From contig NZ_JAIWZC010000001.1 in NCBI RefSeq assembly GCF_020297485.1, positions 62,001 to 126,000 of the forward strand: 64,000 bases of DNA, in the 5' to 3' direction. The notes beneath the pieces are model-generated. The model ran no database searches, was not told the DNA's origin, and was given only the letters and a program-made list of their open reading frames with translations. Made by a program: the position numbers and the translations under genes. Below are positions 18,054 through 25,840 of this stretch, in pieces. How positions within the stretch are numbered: position 1 is the first letter of the stretch; every line of letters starts with the position of its first letter. This DNA comes from Enterocloster clostridioformis (GTDB taxonomy: Bacteria; Bacillota; Clostridia; Lachnospirales; Lachnospiraceae).

Positions 18054-19178
18054 ATGAGGACGGCAGATAAAAAGAGAGTGCAGGAAAAGCTGGACCTTGT
18101 CATTGAAAAGCTCATGAATCTGGGCGGACCGGAGAACGGGGAGGAGCTGGCTGAGGGCGGTGAGGCCATTGGCTTTTTCAAACGGGATTTTGGAATCCGG
18201 GAATGGGACTGGCCCCAGGGCGTGGGACTGTACGGCCTGTTAAGAATCATGCAGGCCCGGAAAAACGAAGATTATAAGGAGTTCCTGTACCAGTGGTTCA
18301 AGGACAACATGAGGGAAGGCCTTCCCTCAAAAAATATCAATACCACCACGCCCCTTCTCACCCTGGCAGAGCTTAACGAGTATTATCACGACCAGGAATT
18401 TGAAGCGCTGTGCTTTAAATGGGCGGACTGGCTCATGAACTGCCTGCCCAGGACCATGGAAAGGGGATTCCAGCATGTGACCAGCGCCAACGGGGACCGT
18501 CAGGGAGTGAGGCTCAATGAAAACGAGATGTGGATTGACACCATTTTCATGACAGTGCTCTTTCTTAACCGGATGGGGCAGAAATACCAGAACCAGTCAT
18601 GGATTGACGAGTCCATCCACCAGGTGCTGATGCACATCAAGTATCTGTGGGATAAGGAGACAGGACTGTTCTACCATGGATGGACCTTCAATGAAAGGAA
18701 TAATTTCGGCGGTATCTTCTGGTGCAGGGGAAACAGCTGGTTTACCTTAGGAATACTGGATTATATCGATATGTTTAAGGGTACCATGAATGCCGGTGTA
18801 AAGGAGTTTGTGGTGGATACATATAAGGCCCAGGTGGAGGCCCTTAAGGGACTTCAGGGCAAAAGCGGCCTGTGGCACACGGTGCTGACCGACGGGGACA
18901 GCTATGAGGAAGTGTCAGGCAGCGCCGCCATCACCGCGGGAATTCTCAAGGGAATCCGGTACGGAATCCTGGACGATTCCTATCTGCCCTGCGCCTGGAA
19001 GGCAGTGGAAGCCATTCTGGACAGCATTGACAGGGACGGCACTGTGCTCAATGTGTCCGGCGGCACCGGCATGGGGTATGACGCGGACCACTATAAGAAT
19101 ATATTGATTGCACCCATGGCTTATGGGCAGTCGCTGACCATATTGGCGCTGGCAGAGGCCTTGCTGCACCTGGACTGA
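18054..19178 (+). CDS. GH105 unsaturated rhamnogalacturonyl hydrolase (YteR/RhiN-like)
   Basis: Hydrolyses the unsaturated galacturonyl-rhamnose disaccharide produced by rhamnogalacturonan lyases, giving a ketouronate and L-rhamnose. It is about 374 residues of alpha/alpha barrel. WDWPQGVGLYGLLR, the catalytic-Asp segment NENEMWIDTIFM, and FYHGW then GIFWCRGNSWF match GH105 rather than GH88. There is no signal peptide. Two starts are possible: 18039, 13 bases after GGAGG, and 18054, 7 bases after GAGGAG; I chose 18054. Catalytic D is residue 162 from this start. Sitting between a TRAP importer and a complete rhamnose pathway gives strong context for pectin use. Confidence 0.92.
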   Translation: MRTADKKRVQEKLDLVIEKLMNLGGPENGEELAEGGEAIGFFKRDFGIREWDWPQGVGLYGLLRIMQARKNEDYKEFLYQWFKDNMREGLPSKNINTTTPLLTLAELNEYYHDQEFEALCFKWADWLMNCLPRTMERGFQHVTSANGDRQGVRLNENEMWIDTIFMTVLFLNRMGQKYQNQSWIDESIHQVLMHIKYLWDKETGLFYHGWTFNERNNFGGIFWCRGNSWFTLGILDYIDMFKGTMNAGVKEFVVDTYKAQVEALKGLQGKSGLWHTVLTDGDSYEEVSGSAAITAGILKGIRYGILDDSYLPCAWKAVEAILDSIDRDGTVLNVSGGTGMGYDADHYKNILIAPMAYGQSLTILALAEALLHLD

Positions 19179-19231
19179 TATTTGCCTGGCGTGAGCGGGA
19201 AGCCTTATTAAAAGTTATATGAGTTTCATGA

Positions 19232-19268
19232 AAAGTGTCTGTAACCGTCAACAGGCACTTTCTTTTTT
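19232..19268 (+). terminator. Terminator of the TRAP/GH105 operon
   Basis: AAAGTGTCTGT (19232-19242) pairs with ACAGGCACTTT (19251-19261, one G-U) and is followed by CTTTTTTT. A TATAAT (19282-19287) just downstream with a weak -35 may start the next gene. Confidence 0.8.
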
Positions 19269-19347
19269 TCTATATTGATAATATAATAGGCACATGTATA
19301 TTACGGCCGGGCTGTGATGATTTTGTTGAAAGAGAGGAAATGAATCC

Positions 19348-20505
19348 ATGAAAGTATTGAAACAGGGAGATATATATGCGCCGGAGCATCTGGGGAGGAA
19401 GGATATCCTGATAGAAGGAAGCAGGATAGCCAGGATAGCGGACCACATAGACGAATACGACCAGATAGAGGAGGTGGAGAAGGTGGACCTGGGCGGGCGC
19501 ATTCTGACGCCGGGATACATGGATATCCATGTCCATATAACAGGCGGAGGCGGCGAGAGCGGACCCGCCACCAGGGTGCCGGAGGCAAGCCTCAGCGTGC
19601 TGGTCCGAAACGGCATTACAACGGTGGTGGGACTTTTGGGCACAGACGGGATAACCAGAAGCCTGGAGAACCTTCTGGCAAAGGCAAGGGCTTTCAATGA
19701 AGAGGGAATCACCTGCCGTATCCTCACCGGGGCATACGGATACCCGTCCCCCACCATCACAGGGAGCGTGGAGCGGGATATAGCTCTTATTGACCTGATG
19801 GTGGGTGTTAAAATCGCCATGAGCGACCACAGAAGCTCCAATCTGACAGGAGAACAGCTGATTTCACTGGCAACCCAGGCCCGAAGGGCCGGTATGCTCT
19901 CCGGGTGCTGCGGCTATGTGACCATCCATATGGGAAGCGGAAAGGCCAGGCTGGATCCTCTGTTCTATGCAATCGACAACAGCGATGTGCCCGTTCAGAA
20001 ATTCCTTCCAACCCATATGGGGCGCACCCGGGAGCTGTTTGAGCAGGGCCTGGAATTTGTGAAGCGCGGCGGAACCATTGATATGACGGCCGGACTTACA
20101 AGGGAGGAGTTGGAGGAGACGGCGGACCAGATTCTGAGCTATCTTAAGCAGGACCCGGAGGGGCTTAACATGACCATGTCCAGCGACGCATACGGAAGCG
20201 CGCCCAGGTTCAATGAAAAGATGGAATGCATCGGCCTTACCTACGCGTCGCCCAAAAGCCTGCATGAACAGCTGAAGGTGCTGGTGTGCGAGAGAGGAGC
20301 CAGCCTGGAAAAGGTGCTGAACCTTCTGACGAAGAACCCTGCCAGAGTGCTGGGACTGACTGGAGTCAAGGGGACCGTGGCAGAAGGCGCGGACGCTGAC
20401 TTTGTGGTGTACGATGATTCCATGGATATCCTCCACGTCATGGCCGGAGGCAGGAAGGCTGTGTGGGATAAAGAAGTTATTATGAAGGGGACGTTTGAAG
20501 AATAG
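19348..20505 (+). CDS. iadA: Isoaspartyl dipeptidase (M38 amidohydrolase)
   Basis: Cleaves L-isoaspartyl dipeptides from damaged proteins. It is 385 residues, close to E. coli IadA (390). The binuclear zinc centre is readable: H61 and H63 in MDIHVHITGGGGE, the carboxylated Lys K155 in GVKIAMSDHRSS, and MSSDAYGS with the catalytic Asp. ATG 19348 follows GAGAGGAAATGAATCC. It lies behind the pectin genes but after a terminator, so it is probably a separate unit. Confidence 0.92.
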   Translation: MKVLKQGDIYAPEHLGRKDILIEGSRIARIADHIDEYDQIEEVEKVDLGGRILTPGYMDIHVHITGGGGESGPATRVPEASLSVLVRNGITTVVGLLGTDGITRSLENLLAKARAFNEEGITCRILTGAYGYPSPTITGSVERDIALIDLMVGVKIAMSDHRSSNLTGEQLISLATQARRAGMLSGCCGYVTIHMGSGKARLDPLFYAIDNSDVPVQKFLPTHMGRTRELFEQGLEFVKRGGTIDMTAGLTREELEETADQILSYLKQDPEGLNMTMSSDAYGSAPRFNEKMECIGLTYASPKSLHEQLKVLVCERGASLEKVLNLLTKNPARVLGLTGVKGTVAEGADADFVVYDDSMDILHVMAGGRKAVWDKEVIMKGTFEE

Positions 20506-20677
20506 GGAAGTTGGTCTTTAACTGCGGCAGGGTACGGATTCATGGCCGGGCTTACTTATGCAGCCCAGACAGGGGCGCACGTGATTTTTATATGTATTTT
20601 CCGTTCCCACCTGCCTCATGCGGCAAGAAAAAAAGAGGCAGGGAGGTTTTGGCCGGCTTCTGCCAGACCTGGGATGG

Positions 20678-21013
20678 CTATAAGACAATTTCCATGCCGT
20701 CATAGGCAAATGATACATTGTCCAGTTTTTTTTCAAATTCCCGGTAGTAAGCATAGGATTTGCCCCAATACTCATCAATGTGAGTAATGATAATGCGCTT
20801 TATCCTGTATGCGCGCTTGATCTCCATCATCTCATCCAAGGTGAACATATCGTCTCTGAAAGGTGCGGAATCAAGTTTTGACCCGTCTTTAAGTATGCCG
20901 TCGTCGGAAACAAGCCCGATTATTAAAACATCCGCATCATAGCAGACAGAGCATTTACAAAAAGGATTGGGAATTAGAAACATTCCGCCGCTTCCTACAA
21001 TCTTCAACTTCAT
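20678..21013 (-). pseudogene. Gutted metallo-beta-lactamase-fold hydrolase
   Basis: 111 residues. The N-terminus KLKIVGSGGMFLIPNPFCKC, then CSVCYDA, is the start of a PhnP-like metallo-hydrolase of about 250 residues. The sequence jumps straight to the C-terminal part (DDMFTLDEMMEIKRAY, RIIITHIDEYWG), and the metal-binding HxHxDH segment is absent. This looks like an internal in-frame deletion that removes the active site. It lies 26 bases after the TetR gene on the same strand. It may still be expressed as a short protein, but hydrolase activity is not expected. Confidence 0.6.
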
Positions 21014-21039
21014 CCGTGTTCACCTCCTGGCGTCATTTT

Positions 21040-21618
21040 TTATTTTACTAACATCGCCCTGATTTCGCTGATCATGCCCTTTGGTATATTATCGTCGTCC
21101 AGCGGCATGATACTGCTCAGCATCCGTACGCCCTGATAAGAGAATAGCAGCAAATCCGCAACCGCGTTTACATTGGCCTGCTTAAACTCGCCTTTGTCAA
21201 TGCCGTATTTAATCAGGCTGCAAAGCATTGTCTTTGAAATGTAATACTGCTTCAGCATGGCGTTGTCCTCTGATAATGGCATGCCGCTGTAATACTCATA
21301 GAAAGCAAGTCCTAACGAACCGCTCCTGTCAAGCATCTCGGACTGGTAACGCTCTAATAATTCATCCAATATGAGGGCTGCCGGCAGGTCCCTTTCCATC
21401 TTTTCAGCAACCTGGCTTTTAAGGCCCGACATAAGTTCATTTATGATGTCAGCAAATACCTGACCGGTACTCCCGTAGTGCGTATATAATCCGCCGCGGC
21501 TAAGTCCTGCTGCCTCACAGATATCTTTCATTGTAACATCCTTAAATCCCTTTTGGACAAATAAAACCAGTGCCGCTTTCCGTATGGCTGTCTTTGTTTT
21601 GTCCCCTTTTTTGCCCAT
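21040..21618 (-). CDS. TetR-family transcriptional regulator
   Basis: 192 residues. The N-terminal DNA-binding domain is AIRKAALVLFVQKGFKDVTMKDICEAAGLSRGGLYTHYGS, the classic TetR helix-turn-helix. The C-terminal ligand domain (about 60-192) carries no recognisable effector signature. It is co-directional with the broken metallo-hydrolase downstream. On the other side lie a terminator and the small Cys protein gene, so its own target may be itself. Confidence 0.9.
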   Translation of the reverse strand: MGKKGDKTKTAIRKAALVLFVQKGFKDVTMKDICEAAGLSRGGLYTHYGSTGQVFADIINELMSGLKSQVAEKMERDLPAALILDELLERYQSEMLDRSGSLGLAFYEYYSGMPLSEDNAMLKQYYISKTMLCSLIKYGIDKGEFKQANVNAVADLLLFSYQGVRMLSSIMPLDDDNIPKGMISEIRAMLVK

Positions 21619-21730
21619 GGGCCTACCACCTGCCTTTTATCCTGCCTATTTCCGACATTCGTGTCTGTTTTTAATATACGACACATGCGTCGGAAAGTCA
21701 ATGAGGAAGTTCCTGCATCGCCGCGAAGCC

Positions 21731-21769
21731 AAAAAAAGAGTATCCGTCATTTCTGCCGGATGCTCTTTT
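21731..21769 (-). terminator. Terminator of the minus-strand small-protein gene
   Basis: Read on the minus strand, AAGAGCATCCG pairs with CGGATACTCTT (one G-U) and is followed by seven Ts. It is placed 28 bases after the stop of the 21798-22157 gene. Confidence 0.8.
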
Positions 21770-21797
21770 GATATACTGCATGTCTGAAACGATATTC

Positions 21798-22157
21798 TTA
21801 TTTAAGAATGTCATCCTTCTTTTCAAGAATTGCCTCTGCGGCTGCGCAGGCAGGACAATCACAGTATTTTGCCCCTGCGGCCTTGAGTTCCTTTGCATGG
21901 GCTGCCACGTCCTTGGCCTTGTCTGCCCCGAAGACCTGGGCGCACATATCGGATTCAGCAAAACCAATCAGGCCGTCAACCGGCATGATGTCTGTTTCCA
22001 GCTCAGCAATGTATGTTTTTGTTGCTGCGGCCTCGTTCTCAGTGCCAACTGCATCCAGCCAGGTCTGGGCTGATGCCTTTGCCTCTTTGCTGCATGATGC
22101 TGCATTCATTAATTCGTGAGTTTTTTCAACGATGAAACTTAATACTACCTTATCCAT
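21798..22157 (-). CDS. Small protein of unknown function with C-terminal CxCPxC motif
   Basis: 119 residues, soluble and helical. It begins MDKVVLSFIVEKTHELMNA and ends with AAGAKYCDCPACAAAEAILE. The three clustered Cys (CDCPAC) plus further Cys at positions near 22 and 72 suggest metal binding or redox chemistry. I do not recognise a characterised family; similar small Lachnospiraceae proteins carry uninformative names in databases. It is monocistronic with its own terminator, and its 386-base upstream gap is shared with the divergent marR gene. Confidence 0.75.
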   Translation of the reverse strand: MDKVVLSFIVEKTHELMNAASCSKEAKASAQTWLDAVGTENEAAATKTYIAELETDIMPVDGLIGFAESDMCAQVFGADKAKDVAAHAKELKAAGAKYCDCPACAAAEAILEKKDDILK

Positions 22158-22461
22158 AATTGATAGCCCCGCTTTCTTCTGAAATTTACCTATATTTTAC
22201 CATAAATGTCCGACATTTGCAATTTAAACATATGGTTTGTCATATAGGTTTGTCCTATATATCAGGACCGCTCTTTTGTAACAGTTCAGACAACAATGAT
22301 TCCCGCAATGGGGAATCACCGCAAAAAATTCATGTTCAGAAGTTCTGAGGAAAGAGCATTGGATGCCTGCTGCATCAGACGGGCGCGGATAGTTTTGGGA
22401 CAGCTTTGGGACAGCTCAGGGAAAGTTCCGGGAATGATAGTTCCGGGATATAAGCCGCAGG

Positions 22462-22490
22462 TTGACAAATCCGTGGATGCTGTGTATAAT
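22462..22490 (+). promoter_or_regulatory. Consensus sigma-A promoter of marR-MATE
   Basis: Perfect TTGACA (22462-22467) and TATAAT (22485-22490) with 17-base spacing. The rest of the 22158-22461 gap holds only AT-rich sequence and short repeats of TTTGGGACAGC and GTTCCGGGA; I see no gene in it. Confidence 0.9.
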
Positions 22491-22500
22491 AGTTGACTGA

Positions 22501-22513
22501 TGCAACAGTTGTA
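22501..22513. promoter_or_regulatory. Probable MarR operator
   Basis: Imperfect palindrome TGCAACAGTTGTA lying 10 bases after the -10 of the consensus promoter, overlapping the expected transcription start. GTTGAC and GTTGTA half-site-like repeats flank it. Position suggests autorepression by the MarR protein encoded next (inference). Confidence 0.45.
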
Positions 22514-22543
22514 TAATACAATAGAAATAGCAGGGAGAACGGA

Positions 22544-22990
22544 ATGAATCAATATACGGGAATATACCGGCGCTGTGAGCTCTGGTTTATCCGGAGGGAG
22601 TTGGAGCAGTTTGGACTGCAGCCCCTGGAGGGGAAAATCATCATGTTTCTTCAGGACAACCAGTGTACCCAGGAGGATATCGGCGCACATTTTGACCTGG
22701 ACAAGGGCAGGATTGCCAGAAATCTGTCTGTGCTGGAGGAAAAGGGACTGGTGCGGCGTCTTATCAACGAGAAGAATAAAAGGCAGAAGTTTGTAAGTCT
22801 CACCTGCAGGGGAAATCAGGTCCTGGAAGAGATACACCGCATATCCGGCAGATGGGACGAGATTTGTTTTTCGGGATTCACAGAGGAAGAGCGCAGGCAG
22901 CAGCAGGATTATCTGCGGCGGATTGCTGAAAATGCAATTGAATATAAACACAGAGTAGGAGAATGTACATATGGTAAACAATTTGACTGA
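22544..22990 (+). CDS. MarR-family transcriptional regulator
   Basis: 148 residues with a winged helix-turn-helix: CTQEDIGAHFDLDKGRIARNLSVLEEKGLVRRLINEKNKRQKFVSLT (about 44-90) with the DxR wing region altered to NEKNKR. Its 3' end overlaps the MATE transporter by 20 bases. A regulator-pump pair under one strong promoter with an adjacent palindrome points to ligand-induced derepression of efflux. Confidence 0.93.
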   Translation: MNQYTGIYRRCELWFIRRELEQFGLQPLEGKIIMFLQDNQCTQEDIGAHFDLDKGRIARNLSVLEEKGLVRRLINEKNKRQKFVSLTCRGNQVLEEIHRISGRWDEICFSGFTEEERRQQQDYLRRIAENAIEYKHRVGECTYGKQFD

Positions 22991-24326
22991 GGGAAAACCT
23001 CTTAAATTGCTGTTTTTCTTTGCAATGCCCATGGTAGTGGGCAATCTGTTCCAGCAGCTCTACAACATGGTGGATTCCATGGTGGTGGGACGTTTTGTGG
23101 GGGAGGATGCCCTGGCAGCCGTTGGCTCATCCTTCCCTGTGGTCTTTTTGTCCGTAGCCATTGCGGCGGGCCTGTCCATGGGATGTACCGTGGTTATTTC
23201 CCAGTTCTTCGGGGCAGGTAAGATACTTGAAATGAAGATAACTGTTTCAACGGCCCTCATATCGCTGGGGGTCATCGGACTTATTATCATGGGAATCGGG
23301 GAAATCATCGCGGGACCTCTGCTGTCTCTTCTGGGAACGGACCCGGATATCATGGCTGACTCCCTTGCCTATCTGAGGATATATTTCGGGGGAGCCGTAT
23401 TCCTGTTCCTGTATAATTCACTGAATGGTATCTACAATGCATTGGGAGACAGCCAGACACCTCTTAAGTTCCTCATAGTATCCGCCCTGACCAATATTGT
23501 CCTGGACCTGCTGTTTGTCATTAAATTCAACATGGGTGTGGCAGGTGTGGCCTGGGCAACCCTTATTTCCCAGGGAATGTGTGCTGTATTTTCCTTTTTT
23601 GTATTGATTGCCCGCCTGAGGAAGATGGAGAATGAGGAAGAAGCCAGAGGAAAGGCATTTACCTTTTTCGACATGTCCTCAGCTGAGCGTATTGCCAAGG
23701 TGGGCGTGCCTTCCATGCTCCAGCAGTCCATTGTCTCCGTCAGCATGATGCTGATGCAGGGGCTGGTAAATTCCTACGGAAAGGTGTTTGTGGCCGGTTA
23801 CACGGCTGCCACTAAGATTGATACCCTGGCCATGATGCCCAATATGAACTTTTCCAATGCTATGTCCAGCTATGCGGCCCAGAACATTGGAGCCAGGAAA
23901 ATGGACCGTGTGAAGCAGGGATACAAGGCCAGCATGTTCATGGTGGTGATATTTTCACTTATCATTACCAGTATCATTTTCCTGTTCGGGCCGCAGCTTC
24001 TGGGACTTTTCCTGAAACAGGGGTCTGAGGGAAGCGCCATGAGCTACGGACTCAGTTACATGAAGACCGTATCCGTGTTCTACATACTGATGGGAGCCCT
24101 GTTTGTAAGCAACGGTCTGCTGCGGGGAGCCGGAGATATGGGGGCGTTTATGCTCAGCTCCGTGGTAAACCTGTTCTCCCGCGTGGCCATTGCCTACCTG
24201 CTGGCGCATTTTATCGGTTCCAGCGCCATATGGTGGTCCATACCTACAGGATGGGCTATCGGCGCGTTGTTCTCCTTCCTGCGCGTAAGGAGCGGGAAGT
24301 GGATGGCAAAGAGACTGGTGGATTAA
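22971..24326 (+). CDS. MATE-family multidrug/cation antiporter
   Basis: 451 residues, 12 predicted helices in two six-helix halves. It opens GKPLKLLFFFAMPMVVGNLFQQLYNMVDSMVVGRFVGEDALAAVG, typical of the DinF/MATE branch of Firmicutes, with a matching second half starting near AERIAKVGVPSMLQQSIVSV. Exports drugs or metabolites using ion gradients. AGGAG precedes the ATG inside the end of marR. Confidence 0.94.
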   Translation: MVNNLTEGKPLKLLFFFAMPMVVGNLFQQLYNMVDSMVVGRFVGEDALAAVGSSFPVVFLSVAIAAGLSMGCTVVISQFFGAGKILEMKITVSTALISLGVIGLIIMGIGEIIAGPLLSLLGTDPDIMADSLAYLRIYFGGAVFLFLYNSLNGIYNALGDSQTPLKFLIVSALTNIVLDLLFVIKFNMGVAGVAWATLISQGMCAVFSFFVLIARLRKMENEEEARGKAFTFFDMSSAERIAKVGVPSMLQQSIVSVSMMLMQGLVNSYGKVFVAGYTAATKIDTLAMMPNMNFSNAMSSYAAQNIGARKMDRVKQGYKASMFMVVIFSLIITSIIFLFGPQLLGLFLKQGSEGSAMSYGLSYMKTVSVFYILMGALFVSNGLLRGAGDMGAFMLSSVVNLFSRVAIAYLLAHFIGSSAIWWSIPTGWAIGALFSFLRVRSGKWMAKRLVD

Positions 24327-24378
24327 AGATTGACTGTGCTGCATATATTGTATAAATTCAGGTTGAGGAATGAAATGC

Positions 24379-25548
24379 ATGAAAATATATGTAGTGAAAC
24401 AGGGAGACAGTGTTGACTCCATCGCAGATTCACAGGGGATTCCCGTAGAGACCCTTGTTTGGGCAAATCAGATAGAATACCCATACCGCCTGGCCGTTGG
24501 CCAGGCTCTTTATATTTCTGACGGGGAGACTGGGGAGGGACGAAGGCCACTGTTTTCCAGCGGTTATGCATACCCCTTCATTGACAGTGGGGTATTGGAG
24601 GAAACCCTGCCTTATCTGAGCGCCATCAATGTATTTTCCTATGGTTTTACAGAGAACGGAAATCTGGTTCTTCCCATGGAGGATGACACATGGATGATAG
24701 AAAAGGCGCTGCAATGGGGCGTCCGCCCGGTACTTACTCTGACGCCCCTGGGAGAGGACGGGCGCTTTAACAATAATCTGGTATCAGCCCTGGTGAGAAG
24801 CCAGGAAAACCAGCAGCGTCTTATCTGGGAGCTGGGACGTACGATGCAGGAAAAGGGATACGAGGGCCTGGACATTGACTTTGAGTATGTGCTGGCAGAA
24901 GACCGGGTGGAGTATGCTGATTTTGTGCGCCGGGCTACCCGGGTCCTTAACATCTTCGGCTATACGGTTACGGTGGCCCTTGCGCCTAAGACTTCGGCTC
25001 AGCAGAGGGGGCTTCTCTATGAGGGTATTGATTACCGGCTGCTGGGGGAGGCAGCTAACCATGTCATGCTGATGACCTACGAGTGGGGATACAGTCAGGG
25101 GCCTCCCATGGCTGTGGCCCCCATCAATATGGTGAGAAAGGTAGTGGAATATGCAGTGAGCGAGATTCCGCCTGAGAAAATCATTCTGGGAATCCCTAAC
25201 TACGGCTATGACTGGCCCCTTCCTTTTGAACGGGGAGTAACCAGAGCCAGGTCCCTGGGAACCCTGGAGGCGGTGAAGCTGGCAGTTGACTTTGGAGTGG
25301 ATATCCGGTTTGATGAAACTGCCATGTCGCCCTATTTCCGGTACTGGCAGTACGGTATCCAGCACGAGGTATGGTATGAGGATGCAAGGAGCATCAGGGC
25401 AAAGTTTGACCTTATTAAGGAGTTCAATCTGTATGGGGCCGGTTATTGGCAGCTCATGCGGTTTTTCAGGGCCAACTGGCTGCTGATGGATGATATGTTT
25501 TACATTGAGCGGGATTGGCCTCTTATGGAGTATGAAGATATGTCATAA
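24379..25548 (+). CDS. LysM + GH18 glycosyl hydrolase, spore-cortex (SleL-like) type
   Basis: 389 residues. An N-terminal LysM module (KIYVVKQGDSVDSIADSQG..., 1-47) binds peptidoglycan. A GH18 barrel follows with the catalytic motif YEGLDIDFEYV (E169 acid, D165 and D167 support). LMTYEWGYSQGPP and NYGYDW also match the YaaH/SleL group, which trims muramic-delta-lactam cortex fragments at germination. There is no signal peptide, as in other spore-packed members. ATG 24379 is preferred over 24370 because GAGGA lies 9 bases upstream. Spore role is inferred from family; no sporulation promoter is obvious. Confidence 0.9.
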   Translation: MKIYVVKQGDSVDSIADSQGIPVETLVWANQIEYPYRLAVGQALYISDGETGEGRRPLFSSGYAYPFIDSGVLEETLPYLSAINVFSYGFTENGNLVLPMEDDTWMIEKALQWGVRPVLTLTPLGEDGRFNNNLVSALVRSQENQQRLIWELGRTMQEKGYEGLDIDFEYVLAEDRVEYADFVRRATRVLNIFGYTVTVALAPKTSAQQRGLLYEGIDYRLLGEAANHVMLMTYEWGYSQGPPMAVAPINMVRKVVEYAVSEIPPEKIILGIPNYGYDWPLPFERGVTRARSLGTLEAVKLAVDFGVDIRFDETAMSPYFRYWQYGIQHEVWYEDARSIRAKFDLIKEFNLYGAGYWQLMRFFRANWLLMDDMFYIERDWPLMEYEDMS

Positions 25549-25633
25549 AAGCTGTTTCTGTGGTATAATCCTTCTGTAGCAGGCCATTAAGTGAAATATG
25601 TCCCGGATTATGGGACTTCAGGAGGTAAGACAT

Positions 25634-25816
25634 ATGGAGACAGATACAGGCAGAGTCATTGAATTGGTAAAATCGGTCAGGCTCCTTTTCATGGACCATG
25701 AGAGGGCATCCGGGATAACGGTAAAAGGGACGGCGGCTCTGTCCGGTCCGTCGGACATCCTGTCGTCCAACGGCAGGATTGGAATTTTGCTGGAGGATGA
25801 GCTGCTCCCTTTGTGA
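25634..25816 (+). CDS. Small protein of unknown function (60 aa)
   Basis: Starts METDTGRVIELVKSVRLLF and ends LLEDELLPL, with a GTAALSGPSDILSSNGRIG middle. ATG 25634 follows AGGAGGT by 7 bases, so translation is likely. No motif or family is recognised. It lies 24 bases before the surface-protein gene, probably in one transcript. A TATAAT at 25564-25569 could belong to its promoter. Confidence 0.6.
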   Translation: METDTGRVIELVKSVRLLFMDHERASGITVKGTAALSGPSDILSSNGRIGILLEDELLPL

Positions 25817-25840
25817 TACAGTGTGAAAGGAACTTAAAGG

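Noticed and set aside
20506..20677. CCTGCCT...AGGCAGG inverted repeat after the isoaspartyl dipeptidase gene as a terminator
   Set aside because: The A/T run lies in the loop rather than after the stem on either strand, so it does not fit an intrinsic terminator.
22380..22450. Short direct repeats (TTTGGGACAGC, GTTCCGGGA) before the marR promoter as a CRISPR or iteron array
   Set aside because: Only two copies each, with spacers of a few bases and no nearby cas or rep gene.
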